Of a DNA stretch of 64,000 bases, positions 21,445 through 32,545 are shown in pieces. Position 1 is the first letter of the stretch; each line of letters begins with the position of its first letter. The stretch spans positions 1 through 64,000 of the forward strand of contig JAMPIV010010565.1 in assembly GCA_024509875.1 (NCBI GenBank), written 5' to 3'. This DNA is from Oreohelix idahoensis (taxonomy: Eukaryota > Mollusca > Gastropoda > Stylommatophora > Oreohelicidae). The notes under the pieces are model-generated. The model made no database searches, had not been told where the DNA came from, and was given only the letters and a program-made list of their open reading frames with translations. Both the position numbers and the translations under genes were made by a program.

Positions 21445-22798
21445 TGTGGTAAAGTGGGATGTTATAAATATTTATAGGGGACTTAGTGTACTGACTGAGA
21501 TCAGCTGTGAAGGTATCTGTATCTAATAAGTGTGGTGTATGGCAGATGACCTTACTTGCTACCACATTTATACCTCAGTCAGAATTATTCTGGAATATTG
21601 TGATGACTACGTTAAATGTCTAGGGTTATGAAAATGATGAAGTGTAAGTCACAACAACAACAGACAGATAAACAATTTAATTTATTCCACAACACTTACA
21701 ACACTGTGACACTCACACACATATAACACTCTATAAGACTATCTTAAATGAGTCAAGTGTTTAAGTTTAAAAATATATGTATTAATTATTTCAATAATGG
21801 GTATCCTGATTCAACTACACAGTGAACCAGGAATCACAATCAAATGTAATTACAAGTATTATGTACACAGTTTATATATATGAACTTTGTATTGACATAG
21901 TTTATTATTATTATTCTATGTGTGTAATTTGTGCAGTAGTAATATGAGGTAATACTGGTTTTGTTCAAGCTTGGTTGTTGTTTTTCATCATGACTTCAAG
22001 TGTTTGATTATCGGGGAAATAGTATTGGGAAAAGTTCACAGTTCCTGTCATTTGAACCAATTAATTGTCCCTCTGTGTTTACTAAAATGTCAATTTTTGA
22101 GGGGGCACATAATGTTGAGCTCCTCTGGCCACAGAAGCTTATCTTTCGTGATGGCGGCAGGAAAAGACTCCTCTGCTCGATTGCTTCACTGTGTTCTGGA
22201 GACACCTCTGAACACAATACATAACAAACACTGAGTTCAGAGCGATAGGCCAACTGCCATCTTCATCTGAAACAATTTACACCAGTATACTCCTCCCTAA
22301 TGGTTACTACGCCTCTGCAATTCCAGCATTAGTTCTTTCTAGTCAATAAGATAGGTGTCAGTGTACTGTTTGGCAATTCCATGCAGTTTTACTTTTCTCC
22401 GACACCTTCTGTTCAGGTTGGAGCAATATTTAGGCCTTGCCTCATGTTTGCTACTGAACCACACACATATACAGACATAAATTATCAATTTACATTCAAT
22501 TTTCATTAAAAAGATATTGAATATATCAAGCTTACCACAATTCATGGAAATAATACACAGATACGTTGACTGGCGATGAATAATGGCACAAATTCCGATC
22601 TGCCTCTGTCCCAGACTTTTATTTATAAAAATATGATCGGGATCTCAACGCACTGTTTCTTAGTAAGTTTATTTTAAAATGTGGCACTGAACTGACGCTC
22701 TTAATTGCCTATATTGGCGGGTCTAACCAATCGGGCCATGTTTACACAGCTTTTCAAAAAAGTACCCTTACTACCGTTTCCCCTAACAACAAAGAATT

Positions 22799-22808
22799 AG
22801 TATTTATA
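22799..22808. repeat. Target-site duplication of the LINE (AGTATTTATA), left copy
   Basis: The same ten bases occur at 27771-27780 after the LINE. The unoccupied site is present once in LTR3 near 32592-32601. Confidence 0.92.
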
Positions 22809-23859
22809 CTCTCCACATGTAAGCCTACCTTGCCGTGGTTGGAGAGCTTGAGCGCCTCAATGATCCCGGGAGCTATGCCGGCGGGAGTTTTACTCCTGGC
22901 AGGGTCACCCAAGCCGGACAGGTCCTGGGTGAGGGGCCAGACTAAATGGGCTGAGGAGTGGGTGGAACCCTATAGGTGTAGATGCAGAACCCACCGGCGA
23001 GTGGTACATGCTCTGGTCTGCACCAATCCACCCCCACTTCATGGGTTAAATGCTTTCTTGCCTCATTCTTCACTGTTTGTCGTCTATCACGCCCATGGAC
23101 ACCGTTGCCTCAATTGGCTGTGTGTGGTGTACCCGGAAACGGGGCCTCCCAGTACTGAGGCAAAGTTAAGTCCCCGATGTCACTTATCGGTGCAGAATTG
23201 AGAGAGATGGCTGAGCATCACAATCCCTCCTGTGTTGCAGCATGATGAGAACCCAGCATTGCACACTGAGCTTGGGGGGATCACTTGGGCACCAGACTTA
23301 ATACTGGCTCTTGACTGGATGGCCGCATGCAGGAGATTTCTACAATGGAGGGTTGGCAGGTGGTGGGTATCGGGAAGTGGCTCTGTGCAGGACGTGAGGA
23401 TTCCTTGGGAGAGCCCAGAACCAGAGCACAGCATTGTGCAAGCTCTGCATAGTTGGAGAGCCCCCTGGATGACGGGGAATGCACAGTGTGCTACCCCACC
23501 TATCCCCAACTGCTAACTTAGAACCAGAAGTGGGGTCCTCTGTATGCGTGCCAGGCCAGGATAAAATGCCTGGGAAAGAGACTGGAGCTCAGAACTCCCT
23601 AACTCAAAGTTGCAGGATGGCAGAAAAGCCACGGGAAAGACAGGGCTATTTTGAAGATAACGCAACCATATTTTCACCATACGAGCTCGGACGCCGCCTC
23701 GGTAAACAAGGTCCGCGCAGAGCAGTGACACCCCCAGGCTGCTTGCGAATAGTCTACTACTGGGAACATAAACAGATTAGGGATGAGCCCACTCTCCCGT
23801 TGAACAGGTGCTAAAGTCGTAGATACTGGGCCAGAAGGCGCACCGGAAACCATAGTATC
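22809..23859 (+). other. 5' untranslated region of the LINE
   Basis: About 1 kb, GC-richer than its surroundings and probably carrying the internal promoter. Open frames in it (such as 22830-23201) show no recognisable domain, so I see no ORF1. A diverged copy of 23230-23490 exists in reverse orientation at 47962-48213. Confidence 0.6.
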
Positions 23860-26800
23860 ATGCAACTCGCTTTTTTTTCTATGGAGAGTACACCGTCAAA
23901 TAAATCTCGTTCTGGTGCTCGCCCTGTGGAGCTCCACCAGGCAGGTGCAGTGCCGGGCTCTGAGCCTCGACAGAGCCCACCCTCAGCTACTGGAGGACCC
24001 TCTAGACCGTCTTGTGGAGTCAACAGACGGCGGAGGAGAACTACTGACCAAAACAAAACAGAAAAAGAGAAACCCAGAGTGCCACTTGTCATGATGCACT
24101 GGAATGCAGAGGGAGTGAACAGCAAGCAGGCTGGATACAGCAAAAAGACAGAGCTGGAAAACATCTTGTATGAGAAGCAAGTCAGTGTTTGCTGTATCCA
24201 AGAGACTCACTTGAAAGCAGATCAAACCTTTAAAATAAGGGGATATCAATGCTTCAGATCCGACAGAAAAGATAGACGAAAAGGAGGAGTACTTACTCTT
24301 GTAAGGAATAACATTCCTGCACACGAAAGGAAAACCTTCATGGATGGAGCAGAATATCAGCTGCTGCAGATAAAGGTAGACAAGATGGAAATAGAACTCC
24401 TGAACTATTACTGTCCGAACAACAAACCCCTGAGTCTCAGCTCTATACAGGTACCAGCCACCAACTTTATAGCAGTTGGAGACTTTAATAGCCACTCCCA
24501 GAGCTGGGGCTATAACCATCTGGATCACAGAGGTGAAGAGGTTGAAACTTGGCAAGATGATCACTCCCTAATCCTAGTCAATAATGCCACAGATACTCCT
24601 ACCTTCTACTCCAGAGGATGGCACACAACCTCAACACCAGATCTTGCCTTCTCCACACCAGATATAGCTGGATCTATTAGTAGAGAAGTAGGAGACCAAC
24701 TAGGGGGAAGCGACCATCGCCCAATCTTTCTTACTGTCCAGAGTGCAACTCTCAGTACAGGCCCAGCCATTACAAGATGGAACTACAAAAAAGCCAACTG
24801 GGATTTATTCAGGCATCAGGTGAACACGCTGCTGTCTACCCTCAAGGTACAGAACAGAGACATTAATGAAGTGGTAAAAGACTTCAACAGATGCATACTA
24901 CAAGCTGCAAAAGAAACCATTCCCAAAGGATGCCGGCGTAACTACATACCATACTGGTCCAGCACACTCCAAGAACGTCAGGAAGCTATGGACAAGGCTA
25001 GAAAGGACGCAGAGTCTCAGCCTTCACTTGAAACTCACAACAAATGGAAAAAGGCTGTAGCAGAGTTTCAGAGAACAAAGCTAGAAGAAAAGCGGAAAAG
25101 CTGGAGAACTAAAACGGCATCGCTGAACCTTGAGAAAGACGGCAGGAAACTTTGGAGATTAGTCAAGTCTCTAAATGAAGAGCATTCCTCACCAAGGCAG
25201 ACTATCACATTGGATGAAGGTGGCAAACTTTTCAGAGGAAAACAAGCTGCAGACTTGTTTGCTAGAAGATACAGTTCAGAAAGCAACTTACCCATTAACA
25301 TAGACCATCAGAGAGAGATAAGAAAAGAAATACTGGCAACCATGGGACAGACAGATACTCCTGCCCCAATGAGGGAACCCATCACACTAGGAGAACTACA
25401 GAAGGCTATTTCCAAGCTTAAGTTTCAAAAGTCACCCGGCCCAGACAAAATCAGCAACGAAATGCTAGTAAATCTGAGCTCAGCAGCAAAGACAAAACTG
25501 CTTGAGATATTCAACCACAGCTGGTTGAAAGGAACGGTACCCCAAGTATGGAGAGAAGCCATCACAATACCCATACTAAAGAAAGGGAAATGTAAGACCG
25601 AGGCTGCAAGTTACCGGCCAATCAGTCTCACAAGCTGTGTTGGGAAGACTATGGAGCGAATAGTCAACCACAGATTGAAATGGTATTTAGAGTCTGAGCA
25701 GATCCTGGTGCCGGAACAAGCTGGATTTAGAGAATGCTACAGTATAGAAGACCAAGTTACTTACTTGTCTCAAGCAATAGAAGATGCCTTCCAGGAGAAG
25801 AAAAAGGTCCTAACGATCTGGGTCGACTTCAAGCAGGCCTTTGACAAGGTGTGGAAAGATGGCCTCATTGCAAAACTTAGGAGAAGTGGAATCCAAGGCA
25901 ACATGATGAAATGGATCCAGTCATACTTGCATAACAGGAGAACTAGAGTCACTCTTGACGGTCTGCAGAGCAGAAAAGTGTTGCTCCATCAGGGGGTACC
26001 TCAAGGAGGAGTAATTTCCCCAACACTCTTCCTTGTTTACATCAATGACCTGGTGAAAGATCTCCCTGCAGGAGTGAAAGCTGCCTTATATGCAGATGAC
26101 CTAGTACTCTGGTGCGCTGATGAAAATGTCACCACAGCAAATTATAGAATGCAGCGGGCAGCAGACATGCTAGTGTCATGGGCAGAGAAATGGCTTATCA
26201 CAATAAACACAGACAAAACCTCCACAACACTGTTCTCCCTCGCCCCCAAGGACAAAGCAGCTAACATACGCCTAGGGACAACCGTGATCAAGGAAGAAAG
26301 CTACCCCACCTATCTTGGGGTGACATTTGACCAAAGGCTTACATGGAATAAGCATATTGAAAATGCAGAAGGAAAGGCCCGAAGACGACTAGGCATACTC
26401 AGAAAATTAGCAGGTACCAACTGGGGAGCAAATGAACGAAATCTAAAGAAGATTTATAATGGAGTAATAAGACCACACTTAGAGTTTAGCTCAGCAGCAT
26501 GGTCATCAGCTGCTAACTCACATCTGCAGTCTTTGGACAAGGTGCAAAATCAAGCTCTCAGGCTCATTACAGGAGCCATGAAAACTACACCAATAACAGA
26601 GATGCAGAAGGTTGCTGGATTACAGACATTGTCCCATAGAAGAGACACAAAAACCATGATCCAGATGGAAAAGTACAACAGTATGCCAATGCACCCAATG
26701 AAGGCAAGACTAGATGATCTGGCATTGGGACGTCTAAAGCGTAGCAGCTTTGTGCATCGGGGGAAAAGACTTATAAGACAGCATCAAGAAGACCTATCCA

Positions 26801-27735
26801 TGAAGACAACACCACTGAAGCCCACCCTATACCCTGTACCATGGGAGCAGGCCAGCAGTGCCCTCCAAATTAATACAACAGTCAGTGGTCTCACAAGTGG
26901 ATGTGAGTATAATGATCTGCAAAAACGAACTGCTACATTGAGTATGATCCAAGAAAGCTATCCCGATCAATCATGGATACATGCCTATACAGATGGATCA
27001 GCAACTAATGCTGTTAGGAATGGAGGTGCCGGTATCTTTATCTCATATCCTGACAACCACTATGAGACTAGGCACATTCCCACTGGTAAATTCTGTTCCA
27101 ACTATACAGCTGAGGTTCAAGCTCTAGAGCAAGCTGCAAATATGATTTATAACACCAACTCTGACTGCCACCAGGTAGTCATCCTCACAGATGCACTGTC
27201 TGTCCTGCAAGCTCTCAAGGGTGGTAAACTCCCGCATCTGAGAAATGAACTAAACAAGGTAGCTGCCAAAAAGAGAACCATACTTCAGTGGGTACCATCT
27301 CATTGTGGTGTACCCGGAAATGAAAAGGCAGATAAACTTGCAAAAAAGGGAGGAGAATGTGAACAAGAAGATAATGAAGTCACATACTTTGAGAAAAAGA
27401 GAGCTATCCAGACTATCAGAAGAGAACAGAACCAACCCAAAGACGACTATCACACTCTCGACCGGCAGGGACAGACAACTATTTTTCGACTCAGGACAGG
27501 GCATAACAAACTGAATAAACACATGCACAAGCTACGATTGTCTGCTTCACCACTGTGCACATGTGGATTAAACGAACAAACTGCTGAGCATGTTCTACAG
27601 GACTGTCCTCTGTATGACCAGTTAAGAAAGATATACTGGCCCAATGACTCAACACTAAACTCAAAGCTATATGGAGTTAAAGAGGAACTTCAAACAACAG
27701 TCGAATTCATCATGAGAACTCGTCTGACGGTGTAA
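23860..27735 (+). CDS. LINE polyprotein: endonuclease, reverse transcriptase, RNase H
   Basis: An uninterrupted 1,291-codon frame; a second ATG at 23881 is an equally likely start. An apurinic-type endonuclease lies at about residues 75-290, with HWNAEGVN, IQETHLK, GDFNSHSQSWG and the SDHRPI motif. Reverse transcriptase lies at about 500-860, with SPGPDKI, SYRPISLTS, QGVPQGGVISP and the catalytic YADD (D746, D747). RNase H lies at about 1040-1165, with D1045, E1085, D1111, H1148 and D1158. A C-terminal CTC-x-CG...H...C motif (C1233, C1235, C1249) follows. All catalytic residues I can check are present, so the protein may be active: target-primed reverse transcription of its own RNA. Confidence 0.93.
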   Translation: MQLAFFSMESTPSNKSRSGARPVELHQAGAVPGSEPRQSPPSATGGPSRPSCGVNRRRRRTTDQNKTEKEKPRVPLVMMHWNAEGVNSKQAGYSKKTELENILYEKQVSVCCIQETHLKADQTFKIRGYQCFRSDRKDRRKGGVLTLVRNNIPAHERKTFMDGAEYQLLQIKVDKMEIELLNYYCPNNKPLSLSSIQVPATNFIAVGDFNSHSQSWGYNHLDHRGEEVETWQDDHSLILVNNATDTPTFYSRGWHTTSTPDLAFSTPDIAGSISREVGDQLGGSDHRPIFLTVQSATLSTGPAITRWNYKKANWDLFRHQVNTLLSTLKVQNRDINEVVKDFNRCILQAAKETIPKGCRRNYIPYWSSTLQERQEAMDKARKDAESQPSLETHNKWKKAVAEFQRTKLEEKRKSWRTKTASLNLEKDGRKLWRLVKSLNEEHSSPRQTITLDEGGKLFRGKQAADLFARRYSSESNLPINIDHQREIRKEILATMGQTDTPAPMREPITLGELQKAISKLKFQKSPGPDKISNEMLVNLSSAAKTKLLEIFNHSWLKGTVPQVWREAITIPILKKGKCKTEAASYRPISLTSCVGKTMERIVNHRLKWYLESEQILVPEQAGFRECYSIEDQVTYLSQAIEDAFQEKKKVLTIWVDFKQAFDKVWKDGLIAKLRRSGIQGNMMKWIQSYLHNRRTRVTLDGLQSRKVLLHQGVPQGGVISPTLFLVYINDLVKDLPAGVKAALYADDLVLWCADENVTTANYRMQRAADMLVSWAEKWLITINTDKTSTTLFSLAPKDKAANIRLGTTVIKEESYPTYLGVTFDQRLTWNKHIENAEGKARRRLGILRKLAGTNWGANERNLKKIYNGVIRPHLEFSSAAWSSAANSHLQSLDKVQNQALRLITGAMKTTPITEMQKVAGLQTLSHRRDTKTMIQMEKYNSMPMHPMKARLDDLALGRLKRSSFVHRGKRLIRQHQEDLSMKTTPLKPTLYPVPWEQASSALQINTTVSGLTSGCEYNDLQKRTATLSMIQESYPDQSWIHAYTDGSATNAVRNGGAGIFISYPDNHYETRHIPTGKFCSNYTAEVQALEQAANMIYNTNSDCHQVVILTDALSVLQALKGGKLPHLRNELNKVAAKKRTILQWVPSHCGVPGNEKADKLAKKGGECEQEDNEVTYFEKKRAIQTIRREQNQPKDDYHTLDRQGQTTIFRLRTGHNKLNKHMHKLRLSASPLCTCGLNEQTAEHVLQDCPLYDQLRKIYWPNDSTLNSKLYGVKEELQTTVEFIMRTRLTV

Positions 27736-27770
27736 TCATCAAAGATGCGATCGCAAGAAGAAGAAGAAGA

Positions 27771-27781
27771 AGTATTTATAG
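27771..27781 (-). promoter_or_regulatory. TATA-like box of the C/D LTR, at the LINE insertion site
   Basis: On the minus strand the LTR reads CTATAAATACT here. The LINE target duplication (27771-27780) covers this box, so a copy lies on each side of the LINE, and the LINE separates the upstream LTR from its predicted start site. LTR3 keeps the box intact at about 32592-32602. The promoter role is inferred. Confidence 0.5.
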
Positions 27782-28660
27782 TCCGACTAATCGTGTTTAG
27801 CCTTACATTTACTTTCCGCCAATCAAATAGGAGGTAACATGTTGGCTTATTTCCCGTACAATGGTGGTTTCAAAACCTGCCACTGCGCAATTCTGATTTT
27901 GGTGTTGTCTGACAGCACCACCATTTTATTTTGGCTATAATTTGTTAATTCCTAGACTATTTGCGTAACGTTTAACATATTCTTTGTCAGCAAGTCCTAA
28001 GAAACCCAATTATATAAATTTAAGGGAGCTAGGTGGCTGCGTTCAAAATGTGCATTTTCTTCTACCTCCTGTTCACTTCGATATGATGTGGTGTCTGGGT
28101 ACTGTCAGGCTTTCAAACGTAAACCAGTATAATGTCATGTTTTCCCAATAAGCGTTTTTCAGGTTTTTAAACCTAACTCTCGTATGGGTAGTGTTTTTTA
28201 TCACTGTCGATTTGAAAAAAAGTTAGTGCTTCTGGCCTTTCGTGCGGGGAGGGTATTAATTTTGTATCGCGAGACGCGTGTTAGGGTTGCATGCGTTCCT
28301 GCTTTCAGCCCTCCCTCTCTTTCTATCCTAAGTCCATCTGTCCTTTCGTTTATGTTAACGTAGTGTAATTAATGTTAGTATTAATTTAGGTCATTAATCA
28401 GCTTGCGTATCTCAAGGTTTTCTTAGAAATGCAGTACACGTTTTATTGTGTTGTGGAAACGCGTGTATGCTGCTATAGGCTTTACTATCAACGTGGAAAC
28501 GTTACAATTTGCAGACGAAGTAGAAAACAAGGGGGATTTTTGTACGCCATTGTGACAGCACTGTACTTTTACCATTTCTCTTTTCTTTTATTGAATTTAT
28601 TTGTTAGGCTTTACATTTACCTTTTAATTTATATATGTGGATTTAGAATGTTTCACGACA

Positions 28661-28730
28661 AATTCTCCCCTCTTAAAACAGACGTTATATGTCAGTCTAT
28701 AATTCTATATACACATAGAGAAATTTATTA
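28661..28730 (-). other. Polypurine tract and 3' untranslated end of element D
   Basis: Same layout as in element C: seventy bases between the pol stop at 28731-28733 and LTR2, ending (minus) in a GGGGAGAATT-type purine tract. Confidence 0.7.
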
Positions 28731-31700
28731 TTATTTCTGGGGCTTACGGTGATTCTCATCACACGGATGGCGGCTTAAAAAATCCGCTCCCAGATTTGTT
28801 TTTCCAGATATACACTCTATGCTAAACTCATATGGCTGCATCAGTAATGACCAACGGAGTAATCTAGAATTTTCATGTCTAGCCTGCGCTAGAAACGACA
28901 AGGGTTTGTGATCCGTTTGCAACTTAAATGCCTTCCCATACAGATAAATATTGAATTTCTTTATCGCCCATATTACTGCAAGACATTCTTTTTCGCTAGT
29001 TGAGTAGTTTGTTTCAGCTTTATTCAACTTTCTGCTAGCATATGCCACTGGGCTTAATTCCCCATCCAATGCATCTGATTTCTGTAGCAGTGTCGCACCT
29101 AACCCAATATTACTGGCATCCGTCCTTACAATGAATTCTTGACTTAAGTCAGGTAGTTTCAAAATAGGTTTGCTTGTAAGCTTTTCCTTCAATTCCTGGT
29201 AAGCCAATTCACATTGTGGTGTCCATGTAATTCGATCTGGATTTCCTTTACGTGTCAAATCAGTTAACGGTGCACATATGGAATTAAAGTTTTTGATATA
29301 CTTTTGGTAGAAACCACATAATGAGACAAAGGATCTCACGTCTTTCTTGGTTTGTGGTCTCGGGGCTTTCTTTAGTTTCTCTAAATTCTTGGGGTCAGGG
29401 GTCATGTTTCCCTGATAGACTGTGTGTCCCAAGAATTCTAATTCTTTACATCCAACGCAACATTTGGTTGGTCGGGCTGTTAAATTCGCTTCTCTAAGTC
29501 GATTAAACAGCATATTCAGAGAGTCAATGTGTTCCTCAAATGTTTCTGTGGCTATAAGGATATCATCCATGAAATTTGTGATGCATGGATTATTCAGAGG
29601 GTCCAATAATTTTCTCATCATTCTAGAGAAGACACTAGGCGCATTCTTCAATCCAAATGGCAATCTGTTAAACTCATAGTGTCCCTCTGAGGTACTAAAC
29701 GCTAGGTATGGTCTAACCTCAGGCTTTACTGGAATCTGATAGTATCCTTTACTCAGATCCACTTTTGAGAAATATTTAGCTTTATTTAGCCTGGCAAACA
29801 ACTGATTTGTATCCGGCAATGGATCCACCTGTCCTTCTGTGATAGCATTCAGTCTCCTGTAATCTATACAGAGTCTATGTTCTCCAGAGGGTTTCCTTAA
29901 GAGCACAACACTGGAACTATACGAAGATTCACTGTGTGAAATAATTCCTTCCTTCAACAAATAGTCTATCTCTTCCTTCAAAGCTTTCTCCTTAGCAAAA
30001 GGAATCGAATAGGGTTTCATACAGACAGGTGTGGGGTCTATCAGTTTCATATCATATTCCAATAAGTTTGTATGCCCCGGTCGGTCTGTTAACACCTCTG
30101 TATGATTATTTAGAACCTGTTGCACTCTCTCTTTCTGATTTTTCGTTAAATGTGTACTGATTTTCACCTGTGCCGCTGTCTCACAGGGGTGTAATGGATA
30201 TTCAAATGATGAAAGTGGTTCCTTTTTCATCTCCATTGCAATGGACAGGGTCAACAAGTGTGTCTCTTCCTGATTTTCTCTTTCCAAATATTTCTTCAGG
30301 AGATTCACATGATAGATTTTTTCTTTCCCCTTCTTATCTATCTTATAATTGGTTCTAGACACCTTCTCTAGAACTGTATATGGACCTTGCCATCCAATTT
30401 GTAACTTATTCTGACTACCGGGTAGAAGAAGCAGTACCGTCTCTCCCACAGCCAAATCTCTGTCTTTAGCCTTCCTGTTGAAATAGGCAGCATGTTTCTT
30501 CCTGGCTTGTTTCAAATTTTCATTGGCAAGTTTCCAGCCAGTTTTTAAACGAGTGGTCAGCTCATTCACATATTGGTATGAGGATGTAATATTTTCCTCT
30601 GCCTTTTCATCAGTCCACGTTCTTAACAGCGTTACATATGGACCTTTAATTTTGTGGACCTATTTGTCCCTGCACCGGTATGGTCTCTTCCACTCGAAGC
30701 GCTATAGTGATGATTTTTCTTCCCAGAATTATCATGCACAAAACGACCGCTACCAATTCTTCTCTTGGGGCTGTCTCCCCACTTAGAATTCTTGATGAGA
30801 GATTTCCTCTCTACATCCTCTTCCTCCAGTTTGTTTAAGTCCGATTGAGGGATTTTCGGCTTATCCTGGGGTAAGACATCTTTTTGCACTCTCTGCATAG
30901 TGGCCATTGTAAAACAGTTAAGTGAAGCTTGTCCGTGAAAAGGGGCTTCCCATTCCATTTGGTCCACTTTATCAAATTTATTTTTCTTCTTATTTTCAGG
31001 CCTACGTTTGCCCCGTGGCGTGTCCAGGTCCTGATCAATGTTCCCACTTGTGGGTGTTCCCTCATGTGCTATGCTACACCTTTCTACAAAATTCTCAATG
31101 TCCCACCTTGCCTTGGGCCAATAATAATTGTGAGCCACCTTTTGGATGATGGTACCAATTTTCTCATGGTCCCCATCTTTTTTCACATGTAGGCTCCTTA
31201 TTAAGTCTGCCCTATATCTCTTTGGAAGAACCAACTGTCCGTGACCATTGGATCTAGTTCCGGCCTTCCTGTAAATCAACTTGTTTTTCATGTAAAAATC
31301 TCCCTTGCCTGGAGTTGTATGACAAGTTGACAATTTCCTGAAACAAGGCTTGAGGGTCTTATCCCCAGCCTGTGCCTTCCTCATCTCATCTGGAGTGGTA
31401 TTTATCAGAATATCCTCCTCCTTTCTTGAGGTCGACCTGACCTGAAGGGTGGCCATAACTATAGGGTTCCTTCTGCAACGGTCAGTGTCATGATTGTTCA
31501 TCTTACAATTTTTACACCACCTCCTTCCTTGGTTGAAAGATTTTCTTTCATCATATTTCCTTTCATCGAATTGTGGGGTTTTATTTTTATTGTCATACCG
31601 TGGCCTATCAAACTGGTGCTTACCTTTGTTTTGATCTCTAGGATCAAATTTATTAAAGTTCTGTGGTGCCTTAAAATTATCCACCTGTTTCTTTTTATTA

Positions 31701-32545
31701 CCTGATACCTCTGCCTGAGCTGCTTGATACCTTTTAGCAACATTTAGCAACTCACCCAGCCTCTCTGCACCTTGTTCCATGAGAAACTTTCTCAGGTCTG
31801 GAGCCATGGACTCTCTTAATTGTTCTATAAGGACCATTTCCTTAAGATCTTGGGTTTTCCCCAGAGAAGTCCATTTCTCCAAGTATGTCTCTAAACCGTG
31901 CAGAGAACTGGTGATAGGTTTCACCTGACAGTAGTTTAGCATTCCTAAATTTTTTCCTATAAAATTCTGCGTTCTTTTCATATCTTAACAAAAGAGCCTG
32001 CTTTAGCATGTCATAATTTTCTTGATCACCTCTGCTCATTTTGGCAAAAACTTCATAAGCTGCCCCACGAAGACCTTGAGATAACTTTAAGCTCCACCTT
32101 TCTCTCTCTAACCCATACGTGGTAGCTAATAGTTCATATCTATTTAGATAGCTCTCAATATCATCTTCTTTCTCAACAAAATGATCTAAATGAAAATTCA
32201 TAGCTGAGGTTGAGGCTCCCTGACTAGCAGTAGCATCGGAGGTAAAGGGACTGGCACCATTTTCAGTAGCATGGCCTTGAAACTCAAACTCCCTTAGTCG
32301 TAACTCATGTTCCCTTTGTAATCTCTTCTCCTCCTTTTCTGCTTCCCTCTCTGCAGCCAATCGCTTTTCTTCTCTTTCTGCCTCCCTCTCTGCAGCTAAT
32401 CTCTTTTCTTCTCTTTCTGCCTCCCTCTCTGCAGCTAATCTCTTTTCTTCTCTTTCTGCCTTTTGTTCTTCTAATTGGAGCCTCTTAATCTCCCTATCTG
32501 CCTCCAATGCCTTAGCCTCAGCCTCAATCTGCAACCTCTTAATTT
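28731..32545 (-). pseudogene. Element D polyprotein remnant (5'-truncated Gag, RT, RNase H)
   Basis: Nearly identical to element C. The first part of Gag is deleted; the frame now runs from LTR3 sequence straight into the coiled coil near 32545. A one-base insertion near 31890 shifts Gag between its two halves (32585-31842 and 31981-30632). The protease is missing, and the same Lys/Asn-rich cassette replaces the integrase core at about 31075-30655. From 30569 to 28731 one open 612-codon frame contains the GPY/F integrase tail, complete RT (KVDLSKGYYQ, FMDD) and RNase H (RTDASN, YSTSEKE, TDHKP, GADFLSRHP), without the 139-bp deletion seen in C. This half could still encode enzyme, but Gag and integrase are broken. 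Confidence 0.88.

Larger units (their letters stand above)
22809..27770 (+). mobile_element. Full-length I/Nimb-like LINE
   Basis: A 4,962-bp non-LTR retrotransposon inserted into LTR2, flanked by the 10-bp duplication AGTATTTATA. It has a 5' untranslated region, one long frame (endonuclease, reverse transcriptase, RNase H, Cys/His motif), and a short 3' end finishing in a (GAA)n tail at about 27753-27770. RNase H after RT and a simple-repeat tail are features of the I superfamily, which includes Nimb. The intact frame and exact target duplication indicate a recent insertion. Confidence 0.92.
21445..28660 (-). repeat. LTR2 of the C/D array, split by a LINE
   Basis: The LTR runs from TGTCGTG at 28660 to ACCACA at 21445. 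It is interrupted by the LINE 22809-27770 plus a 10-bp duplication, leaving 2,244 bp of LTR. It serves as 5' LTR for C (primer-binding site beside its end) and 3' LTR for D (polypurine tract beside its start). A TATA-like box lies at the LINE insertion site. A candidate polyadenylation signal AATAAA (minus) is at about 22617-22622. Confidence 0.8.

Noticed and set aside
21445..22798. Considered as a separate element between C and the LINE
   Set aside because: The primer-binding site at 21439 and the similarity of its end to the LTR of B show it is the downstream part of LTR2.
22830..23201. 123-codon frame at the LINE start, considered as ORF1
   Set aside because: No RNA-binding or coiled-coil features, and a composition like untranslated sequence.
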